In this document: in pieces, positions 62,768-64,000 of the stretch
How the letters are laid out: each line of letters starts with the position of its first letter
Numbering within the stretch: the stretch's first letter is position 1
Assembly: GCF_009674535.1 (NCBI RefSeq)
Contig: NZ_WKJK01000021.1
Coordinates: 48,286 to 112,285, forward strand
Source of the DNA: Duganella guangzhouensis
GTDB lineage: Bacteria; Pseudomonadota; Gammaproteobacteria; Burkholderiales; Burkholderiaceae_D
Length of the DNA: 64,000 nucleotides
Direction of reading: 5' to 3'
The notes under the pieces: model-generated
The model's input: the letters and a program-made list of their open reading frames with translations, nothing else
Database searches by the model: none
Told to the model about the DNA's origin: nothing
Made by a program: the position numbers and the translations under genes

Positions 62768-62797
62768 ATTGAAGGACTAACCAGAGCAAGGAATATT

Positions 62798-63037
62798 ATG
62801 GATATGAACACTTTTTTTAATGACTTGCAAAACAAGATCAGCCAAGCCATCGAAAACTCACCAGCAAAGGACATTGAGAAGAACGTCAAGTCCATGATGA
62901 CGCAAGGTTTTGCCAAGCTGGACCTGGTGACCCGCGAGGAATTCGATATCCAGACCCAGGTGCTGGCCAAGACCCGCGCCAAACTGGAAGCGCTGGAAAC
63001 CCGGCTGGCTGAGCTGGAAAGCAAGATCAATCAGTAA
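62798..63037 (+). CDS. ubiK: ubiquinone biosynthesis accessory factor UbiK
   Basis: 79 residues, YqiC/BMFP family. N-terminal amphipathic helix (FFNDLQNKISQAIENSP) and C-terminal trimeric coiled coil (EEFDIQTQVLAKTRAKLEAL). Helps the Ubi lipid-handling complex during aerobic ubiquinone synthesis. AAGGAA lies 7 bases before the ATG. It is divergent from torF and normally sits upstream of comM, as here. Confidence 0.9.
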   Translation: MDMNTFFNDLQNKISQAIENSPAKDIEKNVKSMMTQGFAKLDLVTREEFDIQTQVLAKTRAKLEALETRLAELESKINQ

Positions 63038-63133
63038 GTTTCGACTGGCGTTCGCCGGTTTGGGCTAACGCAAAACAACGCGGCGGGCATCGGCTACGCT
63101 GGCGGCTGGATCTTTTCGCCTGTCCGCGCCGCC

Positions 63134-63373
63134 ATGTCCATCCTCGCCGTACTCAAGAGCCGCGCCCTGGCCGGCATGGAAGCGCAGGAAGTCAGCGTGG
63201 AAGTGCATCTGGCCAACGGCCTGCCGGCCTTCACCATCGTCGGCCTGGCCGACACCGAGGTCAAGGAAGCCAAGGACCGGGTCCGCGCCGCCATCCAGAA
63301 CGGCGGCTTTGAATTTCCCGCCCAGCGCATCACCGTCAATCTGGCGCCGGCCGACCTGCCCAAGGAATCCGGC
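63134..63373 (+). pseudogene. comM: comM/YifB-type ATPase gene, truncated after ~80 codons
   Basis: The first 80 codons are a normal ComM start (MSILAVLKSRALAGMEAQE, FTIVGLADTEVKEAKDRVRA, QRITVNLAPADLPKESG). Family members continue RFDLPIALGIL, but here the text changes to GYGFDGSMDIVGY and stops at 63484. The Walker motifs and AAA+ domain are gone, so the product cannot act as the helicase that supports transformation branch migration. The break coincides with a drop in GC content, consistent with insertion of foreign DNA. Confidence 0.85.
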
Positions 63374-63505
63374 TACGGGTTTGATGGGAGTATGGACATC
63401 GTAGGGTATAAGGTACTTATGTATGGACGCGAGCGTCATCAGAGTAACTTATCTCACGAACAATCGAGACGCTGTGCTATTTGAACTCAACAGGACGAAA
63501 GCCTC

Positions 63506-63880
63506 TTAACCCGCTGAATCTTGAATTGGTGCAGACTGATGTTGACGCAACGCCTCAACGACGACCGCTAAATGTTCGCGATGTTCTCTCTCGTGACGTT
63601 GCTCCAATGCCCGACTGAATTCTGCGGAGCGCGTAAGGTCCACATAGAAACGCACGTTTTCGATATATCGATTTAGTCCGCCTGTAGCCAGAAGGCTAAC
63701 TTCATCAAACAGGCCTGCCACATTGCCGTCGTCCGCGTGGCGCAACTTACGCTGCCTCCCGAACGCCACAAGTCGAACTACGCTTTTCGGAAAATTGATA
63801 GCGAGCTGTTCGAAATTTGCTACGTCAAGATGGTGAGCAAATTTATTCCTTATTTCATGGAGCAACTTCGCGGCTGTTAA
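63506..63880 (-). pseudogene. HEPN-like protein fragment, N-terminus cut by an IS element
   Basis: The frame encodes about 125 residues, starting inside the text AAKLLHEIRNKFAHHLD. RNKFAH fits the R-x4-H motif of HEPN domains, some of which are RNases or toxins; other readings are an MltR- or DUF4145-like regulator. No ATG occurs before the IS21-type end; only a TTG at 63865 is available, so the native N-terminus has most likely been lost. Base composition is clearly lower in GC than the core genes. Confidence 0.55.
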
Positions 63881-63882
63881 GT

Positions 63883-64000
63883 TGCACTGAAATCTGACCC
63901 ACCTTTCCCACGAATTTGCAACGGAATCTGACCCACGTTAGTAGCACAATTCCCCCTGTCTTTTCGGCAGGAGATCGGAGTGATCGACGTGGCATTGCTA
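63883..64000 (+). mobile_element. left end of an IS21-family insertion sequence (continues off the window)
   Basis: Starts with TGCACTGAAATCTGACCC. AATCTGACCCAC occurs at 63891-63902 and again at 63925-63936, the multiple terminal repeats expected at IS21-family ends where the transposase binds. An istA-like start follows at 63980. The element interrupts the HEPN-like gene. Confidence 0.75.
63980..64000 (+). CDS. istA: IS21-family transposase IstA, N-terminal fragment
   Basis: GTG start with AGGAG 6 bases upstream; the seven codons visible read MIDVALL, matching the usual IstA beginning. The rest is beyond the window. Confidence 0.65.

Noticed and set aside
63423..63509. 28-codon frame after the comM break
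   Set aside because: No ribosome binding site or recognisable sequence, too short to support.

Overview
The window is a high-GC (roughly 60-65% by eye) betaproteobacterial chromosome segment. Gene content and order point to the family Oxalobacteraceae (Massilia/Duganella/Rugamonas/Janthinobacterium type): rsmB-DUF4390-ntrY-ntrX, mreBCD-mrdA-rodA-rlpA, gatCAB, metX-metW-ampG, EIIA-HPr-EI next to gshAB, and torF-glnK-amtB. Most of it is core genome, densely packed, with many 1-4 bp stop/start overlaps. The genus assignment is inference; no rRNA or other taxonomic marker is present.

Layout. 0-10 kb: an ABC exporter cut by the window edge, an SPW membrane protein, an EAL-HDOD protein, a class II amidotransferase, DUF3567, a GTPase-like protein without a P-loop, an NtrY/NtrX-like two-component pair, DUF4390 and rsmB. 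10-16 kb (+ strand): argS, an FtsN-like SPOR protein, a DsbA-type thioredoxin, an SDR, birA, coaX and a second SPOR protein. 16-26.4 kb (- strand): the cell-elongation operon mreB-mreC-mreD-PBP2-RodA-RodA-PBP2-rlpA, with both RodA and PBP2 duplicated in mirror order. 26.6-32.2 kb: gatCAB, a small exported protein and a BlaI/M56 regulator-protease pair. 32.2-50 kb is the accessory surface-protein region: an AT-richer regulatory gap, an exported phage-collar-domain protein, an 1837-residue DUF4347/Ig-repeat/DUF4214 protein, then pyrE and xth, then two tandemly duplicated ~1330-residue repeat proteins with RTX-like C-terminal halves. A fragment of the xth 3' end sits between these two copies and records the duplication. 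50-62.6 kb (- strand): rluA-type synthase, M48 protease, ampG, metW, metX, the PTS phosphorelay, gshB, gshA, then the nitrogen operon torF-glnK-amtB behind a good sigma-54 promoter and an NtrC palindrome. 62.8-64 kb: ubiK, then comM broken after about 80 codons, followed by AT-richer foreign DNA with a HEPN-like fragment and the left end of an IS21-family element that runs off the window.

How the parts fit: the centre is devoted to building the cell wall and envelope (the Rod complex, RlpA, three SPOR proteins, AmpG). The giant proteins are probably surface or matrix adhesins secreted by a type I system encoded elsewhere. The nitrogen genes, the two-component pair and the sugar-less PTS are regulatory. 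I found no rRNA, tRNA, CRISPR array or intact prophage. The parts most worth a second look are the mirror-order duplicated PBP2/RodA block, the tandem RTX-like adhesins with their xth relic, and the comM disruption at the right edge.
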